Positions 54,135 to 63,208 are shown, numbered from the stretch's first letter. The stretch: 64,000 nt of DNA from Aliiroseovarius sediminis (GCF_022678485.1 NZ_JALBYP010000035.1:62001-126000); one strand, 5' to 3'. Made by a program: numbers and translations. Notes: generated by a model from the letters alone, not told the origin.

Positions 54135-55529
54135 TCAACCCGCGACCATCAGTCCTTTTTCTTTTACGATCTCATAGGCTTCATCCAACGACGTGCGGGC
54201 CCGGTCGATCAGCGTGTCGATCTCGGCCTTCGTGATAACCAAAGGGGGCGAGATCACCATCCGATCACCCACGTGGCGCATGATCATGTTATTGGCAAAG
54301 CACCGCTCGCGGGTGATATAGCCCACCGTCCCAGCGTCGGCAGCAAAGGGCGCGCGGCTGTCCTTGTCTGGCGTTAGGGCAAGCGACGCCATCATGCCGA
54401 CAATCTTGGTTTCGCCCACAAAAGGGTGATCAGCCAGCGAATGCCACTTTTCGGCCAGATAAGGCGCTGTTTCCGCACCCACGCGATCCACGATCCCCTC
54501 TTCTTCCAAGATACGCAGATTTTCCAGTGCAACCGCACAGGCCACTGGATGGCCGGAATAAGTATAGCCGTGGTTGAACTCGGTCGCGGCAAGTACGCTT
54601 GCCACCTTGTCTGACACAATCGAGGCGCCGATGGGGACATAGCCCGAGCTGAGCCCCTTCGCGACGGTGATGATATCGGGGGTCAGGTCGTAGGTCTGCG
54701 TGCCGAACCAATTACCGGTGCGGCCAAAGCCCGTGATCACCTCGTCCAGCACCAGAAGGATATCGTATTTCTGGCAGATGCGCTGGATCTCGGGCCAATA
54801 GCTTTCGGGGGGGACGATTACCCCGCCCGCGCCCTGGATCGGCTCGCCAATGAAGGCCGCAACGCGGTCCGGGCCAATCTCTTTGATCTTGGCTTCAAGC
54901 TGGCGGGCGCGCTCCAGGCCGAATTCCTCGGGCGCCATGTCGCCGCCTTCGGCATACCAGTTGGGCTGGTCGATAAACTCGATCCCCGGAATCGGCAGGC
55001 TGCCCTGCCCATGCATCCCCTTCATGCCCCCCAACGACGTGCCACCGATGGTCGACCCGTGATAGGCGTTCCAGCGCGAGATGATGACATCCCGTTCCGG
55101 CTGGCCTTTTTCGGCCCAATAGGTGCGGATCATGCGGATATTGGTGTCATTCGCATCTGAGCCGCCATTGGCATAGAACACATGATTCAGATCGCCCGGC
55201 GCAAGTTCAGCCAGTTTCTGCGCCAGCGCGATGGCCGGCACATGAGTGGTTTGAAAAAAGGTGTTGTAATAAGGAAGCTCGCGCATCTGGCGGGCGGCGA
55301 CATCAGCCAGTTCATCCCGACCGTAGCCGATATTGACACACCACAACCCGGCCATCGCATCCAAGATCTGCTCGCCTTCGCTATCCTTCAGCCAGATCCC
55401 ATCAGCCGAGGTGATGACACGCGCGCCATGCTGCTTCAGGTCGTTATCCGTGGTGAACGGGTGCATATGGTGGGCGGCGTCGATGGCCTGAAGCTCGGCC
55501 GTAGGCAGGTGATTGGTGATCTTGTTCAT
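54135..55529 (-). CDS. Class III aminotransferase of the polyamine cluster (putrescine/spermidine-pyruvate type)
   Basis: A 464-residue PLP enzyme, start ATG 55529 with TAGGAG upstream. Landmarks are ANGGSDANDTNIRMIRTYW (near 120), LVLDEVITGFGRTGNWFG (near 255) and the PLP-lysine in TVAKGLSSGYVPIGASIV (near 290). It matches the SpuC-like group that transfers the amino group of putrescine, cadaverine or related amines to pyruvate. Two GATCAAA-type operator candidates lie upstream, and the divergent polyamine importer supports the assignment. It differs clearly from the aminotransferase at 23585. Confidence 0.9.
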   Translation of the reverse strand: MNKITNHLPTAELQAIDAAHHMHPFTTDNDLKQHGARVITSADGIWLKDSEGEQILDAMAGLWCVNIGYGRDELADVAARQMRELPYYNTFFQTTHVPAIALAQKLAELAPGDLNHVFYANGGSDANDTNIRMIRTYWAEKGQPERDVIISRWNAYHGSTIGGTSLGGMKGMHGQGSLPIPGIEFIDQPNWYAEGGDMAPEEFGLERARQLEAKIKEIGPDRVAAFIGEPIQGAGGVIVPPESYWPEIQRICQKYDILLVLDEVITGFGRTGNWFGTQTYDLTPDIITVAKGLSSGYVPIGASIVSDKVASVLAATEFNHGYTYSGHPVACAVALENLRILEEEGIVDRVGAETAPYLAEKWHSLADHPFVGETKIVGMMASLALTPDKDSRAPFAADAGTVGYITRERCFANNMIMRHVGDRMVISPPLVITKAEIDTLIDRARTSLDEAYEIVKEKGLMVAG

Positions 55530-55609
55530 ATCATGAACTCCTAAAACAGTGCGCGGCAAAGCGGAGGGGGAATCGTCCACCCTGACCGCCTGCGAAAAGC
55601 TTGCGCCAG

Positions 55610-55659
55610 AATATGATCAAAAAACGCAGTGTCAACGACGACTCGCCAATATGATCAAA
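55610..55659. promoter_or_regulatory. Two GntR operator candidates upstream of the aminotransferase
   Basis: AATATGATCAAA occurs at 55610-55621 and 55648-55659, each following a CGCCA. The 38-bp spacing and the match to the palindrome at 56423-56434 suggest binding by the GntR protein encoded between the sites. Confidence 0.55.
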
Positions 55660-55660
55660 T

Positions 55661-56314
55661 CTACTCCGCCAGCAAGGTCTGCCGAACCTGGGCGATTCCC
55701 TGTTCGATATCGCCGCGCACGGCGGCGGCAACGCGGTCGGCATCGCCCGATTCCAGCGCCTCAAGCGCCTCGATATGTTTGTCAGGCAGGTTGGTGGTGC
55801 CGTAGCGCCCCAATACAACACGCAAGGACGGACCGGCACGCAGCCACAGCATGTTTGCGATGGACGACAGAACCTCGGAATTCGCCAGATCGTAAAGATA
55901 GGCGTGGAACCGATAGTTATTTTCCAGATACCCCCGCACGTCGCCCCGGTCGATCGAAGCGTTCAGTTGATCATCATAAGCAACCAACCGATCAATATCC
56001 GCTGCACCTATGTTTTTCGTAGCCAAACGAGCCAACTCCGGCTCGATGCTCAGGCGTGCAAAGGCAATATCATTCCACTGCGCCATGTCCGGCTGCGGAA
56101 CGGATACGCGCCGGTTGCCTTTAAAAACCAGCGCGCCTTCCGAAGTCAGCCGCCGGATCGCCTCGCGCACCGGGGTCATGCCGACATCGAGCCCCCCGAC
56201 CAGCCCCTGTATCGTCACCGGCTGGCCCGGCGCCAGTTCGCCAAACAGAATCATCTCTCGCAGTTGGCGATAAACGCGTTGGTGGTCAGGCAGCTTGGCG
56301 GGTTTGTCGGACAC
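55661..56314 (-). CDS. GntR-family transcriptional regulator, FCD/FadR type
   Basis: A 217-residue regulator. The winged HTH (about 10-75) contains VYRQLREMILFGELAPGQPV and VGMTPVREAIRRLTSEGAL. The C-terminal FCD helical domain (about 85-210) has the metal-ligand-like pattern ARLSIEPELARLA...NNYRFHAYLYDL. GTG 56314 is preferred because AAAGGGG lies 5 nt upstream; ATG 56329 is the alternative. It lies between the aminotransferase operon and the divergent potF-like operon and likely regulates both through GATCAAA motifs, with a polyamine or its metabolite as effector. Confidence 0.9.
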   Translation of the reverse strand: MSDKPAKLPDHQRVYRQLREMILFGELAPGQPVTIQGLVGGLDVGMTPVREAIRRLTSEGALVFKGNRRVSVPQPDMAQWNDIAFARLSIEPELARLATKNIGAADIDRLVAYDDQLNASIDRGDVRGYLENNYRFHAYLYDLANSEVLSSIANMLWLRAGPSLRVVLGRYGTTNLPDKHIEALEALESGDADRVAAAVRGDIEQGIAQVRQTLLAE

Positions 56315-56422
56315 ATACGCCCCTTTCATCACAAGTGTTTGCCAATTCCGGCAGCAAAGATAATCTTTGAAAGCAATCTACTATGCCATCCGCAATTTTA
56401 CCATATTGCGCCAAAGGTATTT

Positions 56423-56434
56423 ATTTGATCAAAT
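56423..56434. promoter_or_regulatory. Perfect 12-bp palindrome upstream of the polyamine transporter operon
   Basis: ATTTGATCAAAT reads the same on both strands, 44 nt before ATG 56479, and shares GATCAAA with the two sites at 55610-55659. TTGCGCCA also precedes it (56406-56413), as it does the site at 55610. A second symmetric element, TGGGGC-GT-GCCCCA, is at 56444-56457. Confidence 0.6.
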
Positions 56435-56478
56435 GTTGCAAAATGGGGCGTGCCCCAAAAACAGGGAGAGAACGAGAC

Positions 56479-57564
56479 ATGAAAAAGACTTGGGTAACAT
56501 TAGGTGCCGCACTGGCCTTGGGGGCAACAGCCGCCACCGCCGAAGAGGTGCGCGTTTACAACTGGTCAGATTACATTGACGAAGATCTGCTGTCGCAGTT
56601 TGAGGAAGAAACCGGGATCGACTTGATCTATGACGTATTCGATTCAAACGAGGTTCTGGAAACCAAGATGCTGGCTGGTGGATCGGGCTATGACGTCGTA
56701 GTGCCGACCGCGTCCTTCATGGAGCGCCAGATTACGGCGGGTGTGTTTCAAACACTGGACAAGTCGAAGCTGCCCAATATCGACAACCTTTGGGACGTGA
56801 TCGCCGAACGCACAGCGCAATTTGACCCCGACAACGCCTATTCGATCAATTACATGTGGGGCACGACGGGTATGGGGGTGAACGTCGAGAAGGTCAAAGA
56901 GGCTTTGGGCGACGATGCTGCAATTGACAGCCTCGCCCTGATCTTTGACCCGGCCAACATGGAAAAGCTGGCGTCCTGCGGCGTTCATATTCTTGATGCC
57001 CCCGACGAGGTGGTGCCAGCCGCACTGACCTATCTGGGCGAAGATCCCAACAGCCACGACCCGGAAGTTCTTGCCAAGGTCGAGCCGCTGATGTCGGCGA
57101 TTTCGCCCTATGTTCAGAAATTCCACAGCTCGGAATACATTAACGCGATTGCCAACGGCGACATTTGTGTTGCCTTCGGCTGGTCCGGTGACATTCTTCA
57201 GGCACGTGACCGCGCGGACGAAGCGGATAACGGTGTGGAAATCGTCTATAATGCCCCGAAGGAAGGTGCACTGATGTGGTTTGACCAATTGGCCATTCCG
57301 GCTGACGCGCCCAACCCCGAAGGCGCGCACAAATTTCTGAACTTCATGCTAGATGCGAAAAACATGGCGGCGGCATCGAACTATGTCTATTACGCCAACG
57401 GCAACAAGGCCTCGCAAGAGTTTCTTGAGGAAGACGTAATCGGCGATCCCGCGATCTATCCGACGGAAGAGGCAATGGCGAACACCTATGTCAAAGGTGC
57501 GTATCCGTCCAAGGTCCAACGGGTCGTCACCCGTATGTGGACCGCGATCAAATCGGGCACCTAA
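56479..57564 (+). CDS. Polyamine ABC transporter binding protein (PotF/SpuD-like)
   Basis: A 361-residue periplasmic protein, start ATG 56479 behind GGGAGAG, signal peptide ending ATAEE near residue 21. The polyamine-binding family start VRVYNWSDYIDEDLLSQFEE and segments YDVFDSNEVLETKMLAGGSG and NYMWGTTGMGVNVEKV are clear. DICVAFGWSGDILQARDRA (near 230) is in the PotF ligand pocket region. Putrescine or a related diamine is likely from the gene content of the cluster. A stem-loop separates it from the ATPase gene. Confidence 0.92.
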   Translation: MKKTWVTLGAALALGATAATAEEVRVYNWSDYIDEDLLSQFEEETGIDLIYDVFDSNEVLETKMLAGGSGYDVVVPTASFMERQITAGVFQTLDKSKLPNIDNLWDVIAERTAQFDPDNAYSINYMWGTTGMGVNVEKVKEALGDDAAIDSLALIFDPANMEKLASCGVHILDAPDEVVPAALTYLGEDPNSHDPEVLAKVEPLMSAISPYVQKFHSSEYINAIANGDICVAFGWSGDILQARDRADEADNGVEIVYNAPKEGALMWFDQLAIPADAPNPEGAHKFLNFMLDAKNMAAASNYVYYANGNKASQEFLEEDVIGDPAIYPTEEAMANTYVKGAYPSKVQRVVTRMWTAIKSGT

Positions 57565-57572
57565 GCCCGCCC

Positions 57573-57600
57573 GACCCCTCGCACGCAGTTGCGAGGGGTC
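57573..57600 (+). terminator. Stem-loop between binding-protein and ATPase genes
   Basis: A perfect 10-bp stem (GACCCCTCGC with GCGAGGGGTC), 8-nt loop, followed by TTTCACTC. It lies 8 nt after the binding-protein stop. With the short T-run it resembles a leaky intrinsic terminator. Confidence 0.75.
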
Positions 57601-57621
57601 TTTCACTCACCCGAGGTTTCC

Positions 57622-58767
57622 ATGTCTGACACCGCACGTGCACCGGTCTGCGTTTTCGCGCCCTGGGACGATATCCAAGCCAAACCCCTGATCCAGTTTC
57701 AGAATGTCACCAAACGGTGGGGGGATTTTACTGCAATTGATGACCTGTCCATCGACATCTATGCTCAGGAATTCTTCGCGCTTCTGGGGCCGTCGGGCTG
57801 TGGTAAAACGACAATGATGCGGATGCTGGCCGGGTTCGAGACCCCAACCGAGGGCAAGATCCTGATCGACGGACAGAACGTCGCGCCCATCCCGCCCAAC
57901 AAGCGGGCGGTGAACATGATGTTCCAAAGTTACGCGCTGTTTCCGCACCTGTCGGTGGCCGATAACATCGCCTTTGGGCTGAAACGCGACAAGATGCCAA
58001 CAGACCAGATCACCGCGCGGATCGAAGAGATGTTGTCCTTGGTGCAGTTGAACAAGTTTGCCAACCGCAAGCCGCATCAAATATCCGGTGGGCAACGTCA
58101 GCGCGTGGCGCTCGCGCGGTCACTGGCCAAGGCGCCCAAGCTTCTGCTGCTGGACGAACCCCTTGGTGCACTGGACAAGAAACTGCGGCAGGACACACAG
58201 TTCGAATTGATGGACATTCAGGAAAAGACCGGCACGACCTTTGTGATCGTCACTCACGATCAGGAAGAGGCAATGACCGTCGCCAGCCGCATCGCCGTGA
58301 TGGATCACGGCAAGATCATTCAGGTCGACACGCCTGCTAAAATCTATGAAGAGCCCCGCTCGATTTATGTTGCTGACTTTATCGGTGATGTAAACCTGAT
58401 CGAAGGCAACGTATCGCGGACCACCGAAGGCCACGCGACCATCAGTTGGGCTGAGGGTCAGAACGAACTGACCGGCATTGCGCGCAATGATATCATTCCC
58501 GGCTCGGTTGCGACGCTGGCGGTGCGGCCCGAAAAGCTGAACATCTACACCTCGCGTCCCAAGGATCAAAGCAACGTGATCAAGGGCAAAGTGCTGGACA
58601 TCGCCTATCTGGGCAACATGTCCACCTATGTGATTGAGACACCGACCGGCCAGCAGATCAAGGCACAAGTCGCCAATACGCGCCGCATCCAACGCCGTCA
58701 GATCACGTGGGAAGACAAGGTCTGGCTCAGCTTTACCGAAACGGCTGGCGTGGTGCTGAACCAATGA
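57622..58767 (+). CDS. Polyamine ABC transporter ATP-binding protein (PotG-like)
   Basis: A 381-residue ATPase, start ATG 57622 (MSDTARAPVCVF) with GAGG upstream. Walker A is GPSGCGKTTMMRM, the Q-loop MFQSYALFPHLSVADN, the signature ISGGQRQRVALARSL, Walker B LLLLDEPLGALDKK and the switch VTHDQEEAMTV. A TOBE_2 domain occupies about 290-375. It is coupled to the first permease (ATGA overlap). The N-terminal extension of about 20 residues before the ABC fold is as in PotG. Confidence 0.93.
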   Translation: MSDTARAPVCVFAPWDDIQAKPLIQFQNVTKRWGDFTAIDDLSIDIYAQEFFALLGPSGCGKTTMMRMLAGFETPTEGKILIDGQNVAPIPPNKRAVNMMFQSYALFPHLSVADNIAFGLKRDKMPTDQITARIEEMLSLVQLNKFANRKPHQISGGQRQRVALARSLAKAPKLLLLDEPLGALDKKLRQDTQFELMDIQEKTGTTFVIVTHDQEEAMTVASRIAVMDHGKIIQVDTPAKIYEEPRSIYVADFIGDVNLIEGNVSRTTEGHATISWAEGQNELTGIARNDIIPGSVATLAVRPEKLNIYTSRPKDQSNVIKGKVLDIAYLGNMSTYVIETPTGQQIKAQVANTRRIQRRQITWEDKVWLSFTETAGVVLNQ

Positions 58768-59654
58768 AACGCCTTGGCCTGATCCTTGTCCCTTATCTGT
58801 GGCTTTTGGCCCTGTTTCTGGTCCCCTTTCTGATCGTCTTGAAAATCAGCCTTTCGGACACCGAACTGGCCATCCCGCCCTACACCCCCACGCTGGACAT
58901 CGCCGAAGGGTGGGAGGGGATCAAGACTTGGTGGGCCGGGCTTGATCTGGAAAACTACACTTGGCTTGCATCCGATGACCTCTACTGGAAAGCCTATCTG
59001 TCCAGCCTGAAGATCGCCGTCATCTCGACCCTGCTGACGCTGATTGTCGGCTATCCGATCGCCTACGGGATGAGCCGCGCGCCCGATGAATGGCGCCCCA
59101 CCCTGATGATGCTGATCATCCTGCCCTTTTGGACCAGCTTTCTGATCCGCGTCTATTCGTGGAAGGCAATCCTGTCGAACGAAGGACTTTTGAACCAACT
59201 TCTGATTTATCTTGGCATCATCACGGACCCGCTGGTCATCCTGAACACCAACGTCGCCGTCTATATCGGCATCGTCTACACCTATTTGCCCTTCATGGTG
59301 CTGCCGATCTATTCTGCGCTGGAACGTCTGGACGAAAGCCTGCTGGAAGCGGCCGAAGACCTGGGCTGCTCGCGTTTCACCGCCTTCTGGCTGGTGACAA
59401 TGCCCCTGTCAAAACAGGGCATCATCGCGGGTTCGTTCTTGGTCTTCATCCCGGCCATGGGCGAGTTTGTGATCCCGGCCCTGCTGGGCGGGTCAAAAAC
59501 CCTGATGATCGGCAAGGTGCTGTGGGAGGAGTTCTTCTCGAACCGTGACTGGCCCGTTGCCTCGGCGGTTGCGGTCGTGCTGCTGCTGCTTCTGATCATC
59601 CCCATCGTCCTGTTCCAGCGGAACGAGGAAAAACAGCGCGAGGCCCAGAAATGA
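58764..59654 (+). CDS. Polyamine ABC transporter permease 1 (PotH-like)
   Basis: A 296-residue inner-membrane permease, start ATG 58764 overlapping the ATPase stop. The first helix is LILVPYLWLLALFLVPFLIV. The EAA loop is LLEAAEDLGCSRFTAFWLVT near 205. The segment PFWTSFLIRVYSWKAILSNE near 130 is typical of PotH/PotB. Its stop overlaps the second permease start by 4 nt. Confidence 0.93.
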   Translation: MKRLGLILVPYLWLLALFLVPFLIVLKISLSDTELAIPPYTPTLDIAEGWEGIKTWWAGLDLENYTWLASDDLYWKAYLSSLKIAVISTLLTLIVGYPIAYGMSRAPDEWRPTLMMLIILPFWTSFLIRVYSWKAILSNEGLLNQLLIYLGIITDPLVILNTNVAVYIGIVYTYLPFMVLPIYSALERLDESLLEAAEDLGCSRFTAFWLVTMPLSKQGIIAGSFLVFIPAMGEFVIPALLGGSKTLMIGKVLWEEFFSNRDWPVASAVAVVLLLLLIIPIVLFQRNEEKQREAQK

Positions 59655-60463
59655 GACGTCTTTCGTGGTTCAACACCGTGTCCCTGTCGCTGGGCTTTGC
59701 GTTCCTCTATCTTCCGATGATCATCCTGATCACCTACTCCTTCAACGAAGGGAAACTTGTCACCGTCTGGTCGGGCTTTTCGACCAAGTGGTATGGCGAA
59801 CTGTTCCGCAACGAAGCCTTCCTGAACGCCGCTTGGGTTACGTTAAAGGTCGCGGTGATGTCATCATCCATCGCCACCGTTCTGGGCACCATGGCGGCCT
59901 ATGTCATGGTGCGCGCGGGCCGCTTTCCGGGACGCACGTTGTTCTCGGGCATGATCTACGCGCCCCTTGTGATGCCCGAAGTGATCACCGGCCTGTCGCT
60001 GCTGCTGCTGTTCATCGCCATTGGGCTGGATCGTGGGGTGCTGACGATTGTTCTGGCGCACACGACCTTTTCGATGTGCTTTGTGTCGGTCGTGGTCTCG
60101 TCCCGCCTTGTGACATTCGACCAATCGCTGGAAGAAGCCGCGCTTGACCTTGGCTGCACGGGGTTCGAGGCGTTTCGTCTTGTCACACTGCCCATCATCA
60201 TGCCTGCCGTCGTCTCGGGTTGGCTTCTGGCCTTCACCCTGTCACTGGACGATCTGGTAATCGCCTCTTTCACCTCTGGCCCCAGCTCGACGACCTTGCC
60301 GATCAAGATTTTCTCGGCCGTCCGACTGGGGGTCAGCCCCGAAATTAACGCCCTGTCCACCATCATGATCGGTCTTGTCACGGTGGGGGTGATTGGCGCC
60401 TCGCTCACCTCGAAACGATCAATAGCCAAACGTCAGAAAGACGAACAAGAGGCCATCCAATGA
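59651..60463 (+). CDS. Polyamine ABC transporter permease 2 (PotI-like)
   Basis: A 270-residue permease with six helices. YLPMIILITYSFNEGKLVTV and YAPLVMPEVITGLSLLLLFI are PotI/PotC landmarks, and the EAA loop LEEAALDLGCTGFEAFRLVT is near residue 160. It overlaps the preceding permease and the following synthetase by 4 nt each, so the importer and gamma-glutamylation enzyme are made from one message. Confidence 0.93.
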   Translation: MRRLSWFNTVSLSLGFAFLYLPMIILITYSFNEGKLVTVWSGFSTKWYGELFRNEAFLNAAWVTLKVAVMSSSIATVLGTMAAYVMVRAGRFPGRTLFSGMIYAPLVMPEVITGLSLLLLFIAIGLDRGVLTIVLAHTTFSMCFVSVVVSSRLVTFDQSLEEAALDLGCTGFEAFRLVTLPIIMPAVVSGWLLAFTLSLDDLVIASFTSGPSSTTLPIKIFSAVRLGVSPEINALSTIMIGLVTVGVIGASLTSKRSIAKRQKDEQEAIQ

Positions 60464-61806
60464 GCAATTTTCTAGCCGAGTACGCCGCCTATTGCGAAAC
60501 ACATGGCCGCCCCGACCGGATCGAGCTGATGCTGTGCGACATCAACGCCGTTTTGCGCGGCAAATGGCTGCCGGGAGACGATGAAAAGAAAATTGCCGAA
60601 GGCGCGGTGCGTCTGCCCCTGTCGACCTATGCACCCAACATTCTTGGGGCCGAGGTTTCGGAAACGGGACTTGGCATTGTCGTTGGCGACCCTGACGGAC
60701 GGATCGTGCCCATCCCCGGGTCATTAAAACCGGTGCCATGGGCCAAGGGCAACATGACGCAGGTGCAGGTCGAAATGCTTGACCCGGATACGGGGAAGAT
60801 CAGTGAACTATCCTCGCGCAAGTTGCTGTCCAACATGGTCGACCGGTTCCACGACAAGGGCTGGCATCCGGTTCTGGCCAGCGAATTGGAGTTCTATCTG
60901 ATCCAGCCCCGCAAAAGCGAAGACGAAGCCCCAACCCCGCCCGACCGCAGCCCGGACGCGCAGAACTATGATCTTGAAGTGCTGGAACGCACCCAAGACG
61001 TTCTGGACGACATTCTGGAAATGTGCGCCATTCAGGGTATATCCACCGACACGCTGATCGCCGAATACGGGCCGGGACAGTTTGAAGTCAATTTTCACCA
61101 CACGCATGACGTAATGAAAGCCGCCGACACCGCGCTTCTGTTCAAACGCCTTGTGCGCGGCGTGGCGCGCAATCACGGTATGGAAGCCACTTTTATGGCC
61201 AAACCCTATGCCGACTTTCCTGGCAACGGGATGCACCTGCACGCCTCGGTCGTTGATACGGACGGCAAGAATATCTTTGACGATGGCAGCGGCAACGCCT
61301 CGGCCACGCTGCTTGCCGCCGTTGGCGGTGCTTTGAACACGATGCGGGAATTGCAGGCGATCTTTGCGCCGCATCTGAATTCTTATCGCCGCTATCGCCC
61401 GATGAGCTTTGCACCTTCGGCCCCCGACTGGGGATATGATAACCGCGCCGCCGGTGTGCGCCTGCCGGAAATCGCTGGCCCCGGTGCCCGGCTGGAGCAT
61501 CGCATCGCAGGGGCAGATGTAAACCCGTATCTGGTTATCACGGCTATTCTAGGGGGCATGTTGCACGGGCTGGAAACAAACCCCGAATTACCCTTGCCAC
61601 TTGATGATCCAAAAGCCGAAGCCGCCCCCCGTCTGACTGCCGACTGGATCCGCGCGGTCGACCGGTTTTCGCAATCAGACATCGCCGCAGACATCTTCGG
61701 CGAACGCTATCGTGACATCTATGCCGCCGTGCGGCTGGACGAGATTGACCAACTGACCAACGAGATCAGCCAGATCGAATACCGCGCCTATCTCGGCCGC
61801 CTCTGA
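60460..61806 (+). CDS. Gamma-glutamylpolyamine synthetase (PuuA-like glutamine synthetase family)
   Basis: A 448-residue member of the glutamine synthetase superfamily. Expected pieces are LASELEFYLIQPRKSEDEAP (near 140), GPGQFEVNFHHTHDVMKAAD (near 205), KPYADFPGNGMHLHASV (near 250) and NRAAGVRLPEIAGPGARLEH (near 330). In polyamine clusters this enzyme ligates glutamate to putrescine with ATP as the first step of the Puu pathway. It is co-translated with the importer and followed 5 nt later by a PuuB-like oxidase. Confidence 0.9.
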   Translation: MSNFLAEYAAYCETHGRPDRIELMLCDINAVLRGKWLPGDDEKKIAEGAVRLPLSTYAPNILGAEVSETGLGIVVGDPDGRIVPIPGSLKPVPWAKGNMTQVQVEMLDPDTGKISELSSRKLLSNMVDRFHDKGWHPVLASELEFYLIQPRKSEDEAPTPPDRSPDAQNYDLEVLERTQDVLDDILEMCAIQGISTDTLIAEYGPGQFEVNFHHTHDVMKAADTALLFKRLVRGVARNHGMEATFMAKPYADFPGNGMHLHASVVDTDGKNIFDDGSGNASATLLAAVGGALNTMRELQAIFAPHLNSYRRYRPMSFAPSAPDWGYDNRAAGVRLPEIAGPGARLEHRIAGADVNPYLVITAILGGMLHGLETNPELPLPLDDPKAEAAPRLTADWIRAVDRFSQSDIAADIFGERYRDIYAAVRLDEIDQLTNEISQIEYRAYLGRL

Positions 61807-61811
61807 CGCCC

Positions 61812-63137
61812 GTGCCGCGCCGCATCTACGAAGACTACGCCTATGGCGACGCGGCGCGGGCCGAATGCATCTGGCCGCTGCCCCAAGGGCACTGGCCAGC
61901 GCTGGAAGGCGACGCGAGAGCCGAAGTCGCCATCATCGGCGGTGGCTACACCGGCCTGTCGGCAGCCCTGCACCTTGCGCAAGCGGGCGCTCACGTCACG
62001 CTGCTGGAAGCCCACAACCCGGGCTGGGGCGCTTCGGGACGGAACGGAGGGTTTTGCTGCATCGGCGGCGACAAGCTGGGCATCGGCCCCATCCGCAAAC
62101 TTTTCGGAGCCGATGCGGCACACGGCTATGTCACTGCCCAGCGCGCCGCGATCGATCTGGTGCGCGATCTTCTGACCACCCACAACATCGACGCCGACAC
62201 CCACTCCGACGGCGAGCTGCAGCTGGCCCACCACCCCCGCGTCATGTCGGCCCTACAAGCCGAACAGGACGAATGGGCAAACTATGGCGTAAAGACGCGG
62301 CTGATCGAACGTTCAGATTTGGCCGCAAAAGGCGTGACGGGCGCCTTCCACGGTGGGCTGCATGTGCCGCTGGGCTTCGCGCTGAACCCCGGCAAATATG
62401 CCGCCGGCCTTGCCGAAGCCGCCTGCAAAGCCGGTGTAACCGTCCATGCGCACAGCCCGGTCACCAACATCACCCGTTCAGAAGGCACCTACCTGCTCGA
62501 AACACCAACCGGGCGGCTGACTGCCGACAAACTCATCCTCGCCACCAATGGTTATGGCACCGACGGCCTGCCTGACTGGATGACAGGTCGCTACCTGCCG
62601 CTGCAATCCAACATCCTGGTGACGCGCCCCCTGACAGACGAAGAAATCAAGGCACAAGGCTGGACCACGGACCTGATGGCCTATGACAGCCGCCACCTGC
62701 TGCACTATTTCCGGCTGCTGCCCGACCGGCGCTTTCTGTTCGGGTCACGCGGCAACATCCGCGCGACCCAAAAAACACACGCGACGATGCGCGCGCGCCT
62801 GACCCGCGAATTCGGCGCACTTTTCCCCGCATGGGCCAAGGTCGAGACACCTTATTTCTGGTCAGGCCTCGTCAGCCTGTCGCGTGACCTGCTGCCCTAT
62901 GTAGGCCCGATCGGGGACTGGGAAAACGCATGGGCGGGTATGAACTATCACGGAAACGGCGTCGCGATGGGCACTTGGGTTGGGGCAAAATTGGCTGATA
63001 TGGCGCTTGGCACCTGCCAACAGGAACCCGTCCACACACGCCCCCTGCCCCGCTTTCCATTCCCCGCAATCCGCCGTGCCTATCTCTACCCCGCACTTGC
63101 GCGCTACCGCCTGCAAGACGGCCCGCCACCACGCTGA
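61812..63137 (+). CDS. FAD-dependent oxidoreductase, PuuB-like (second copy)
   Basis: A 441-residue DAO-family flavoprotein, start GTG 61812. The FAD motif is VAIIGGGYTGLSAALHLAQA near 38, followed by GWGASGRNGGFCCIGGDKLG near 70. The C-terminal FAD contact is GMNYHGNGVAMGTWVGAKLA near 380. Expected to oxidise gamma-glutamylputrescine made by the upstream synthetase. It differs from the copy at 52783 (FCC after RNGG, no QVGTG), so the two may prefer different amines. A possible terminator or repeat follows. Confidence 0.9.
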   Translation: MPRRIYEDYAYGDAARAECIWPLPQGHWPALEGDARAEVAIIGGGYTGLSAALHLAQAGAHVTLLEAHNPGWGASGRNGGFCCIGGDKLGIGPIRKLFGADAAHGYVTAQRAAIDLVRDLLTTHNIDADTHSDGELQLAHHPRVMSALQAEQDEWANYGVKTRLIERSDLAAKGVTGAFHGGLHVPLGFALNPGKYAAGLAEAACKAGVTVHAHSPVTNITRSEGTYLLETPTGRLTADKLILATNGYGTDGLPDWMTGRYLPLQSNILVTRPLTDEEIKAQGWTTDLMAYDSRHLLHYFRLLPDRRFLFGSRGNIRATQKTHATMRARLTREFGALFPAWAKVETPYFWSGLVSLSRDLLPYVGPIGDWENAWAGMNYHGNGVAMGTWVGAKLADMALGTCQQEPVHTRPLPRFPFPAIRRAYLYPALARYRLQDGPPPR

Positions 63138-63158
63138 CCCTGCGCGGTTTCTTCTGGC

Positions 63159-63208
63159 CCGAAATATCCTGGGGTGAATGCGCGACAGCGCAGAGGGGCA
63201 AGGCCCCT
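63159..63208. repeat. Putative Rhodobacteraceae 3'-end repeat with stem-loops
   Basis: Between the convergent oxidase and matB-like genes lies GAAATATCCTGGGGTGAA, then small inverted repeats (GCGC...GCGC near 63181, and AGGGGC-AAG-GCCCCT-type at 63194-63208) that overlap the matB-like stop. From memory, CCTGGGG/AAATATCC-like elements recur at gene ends in this family. Only one full copy is in the window. Confidence 0.4.
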
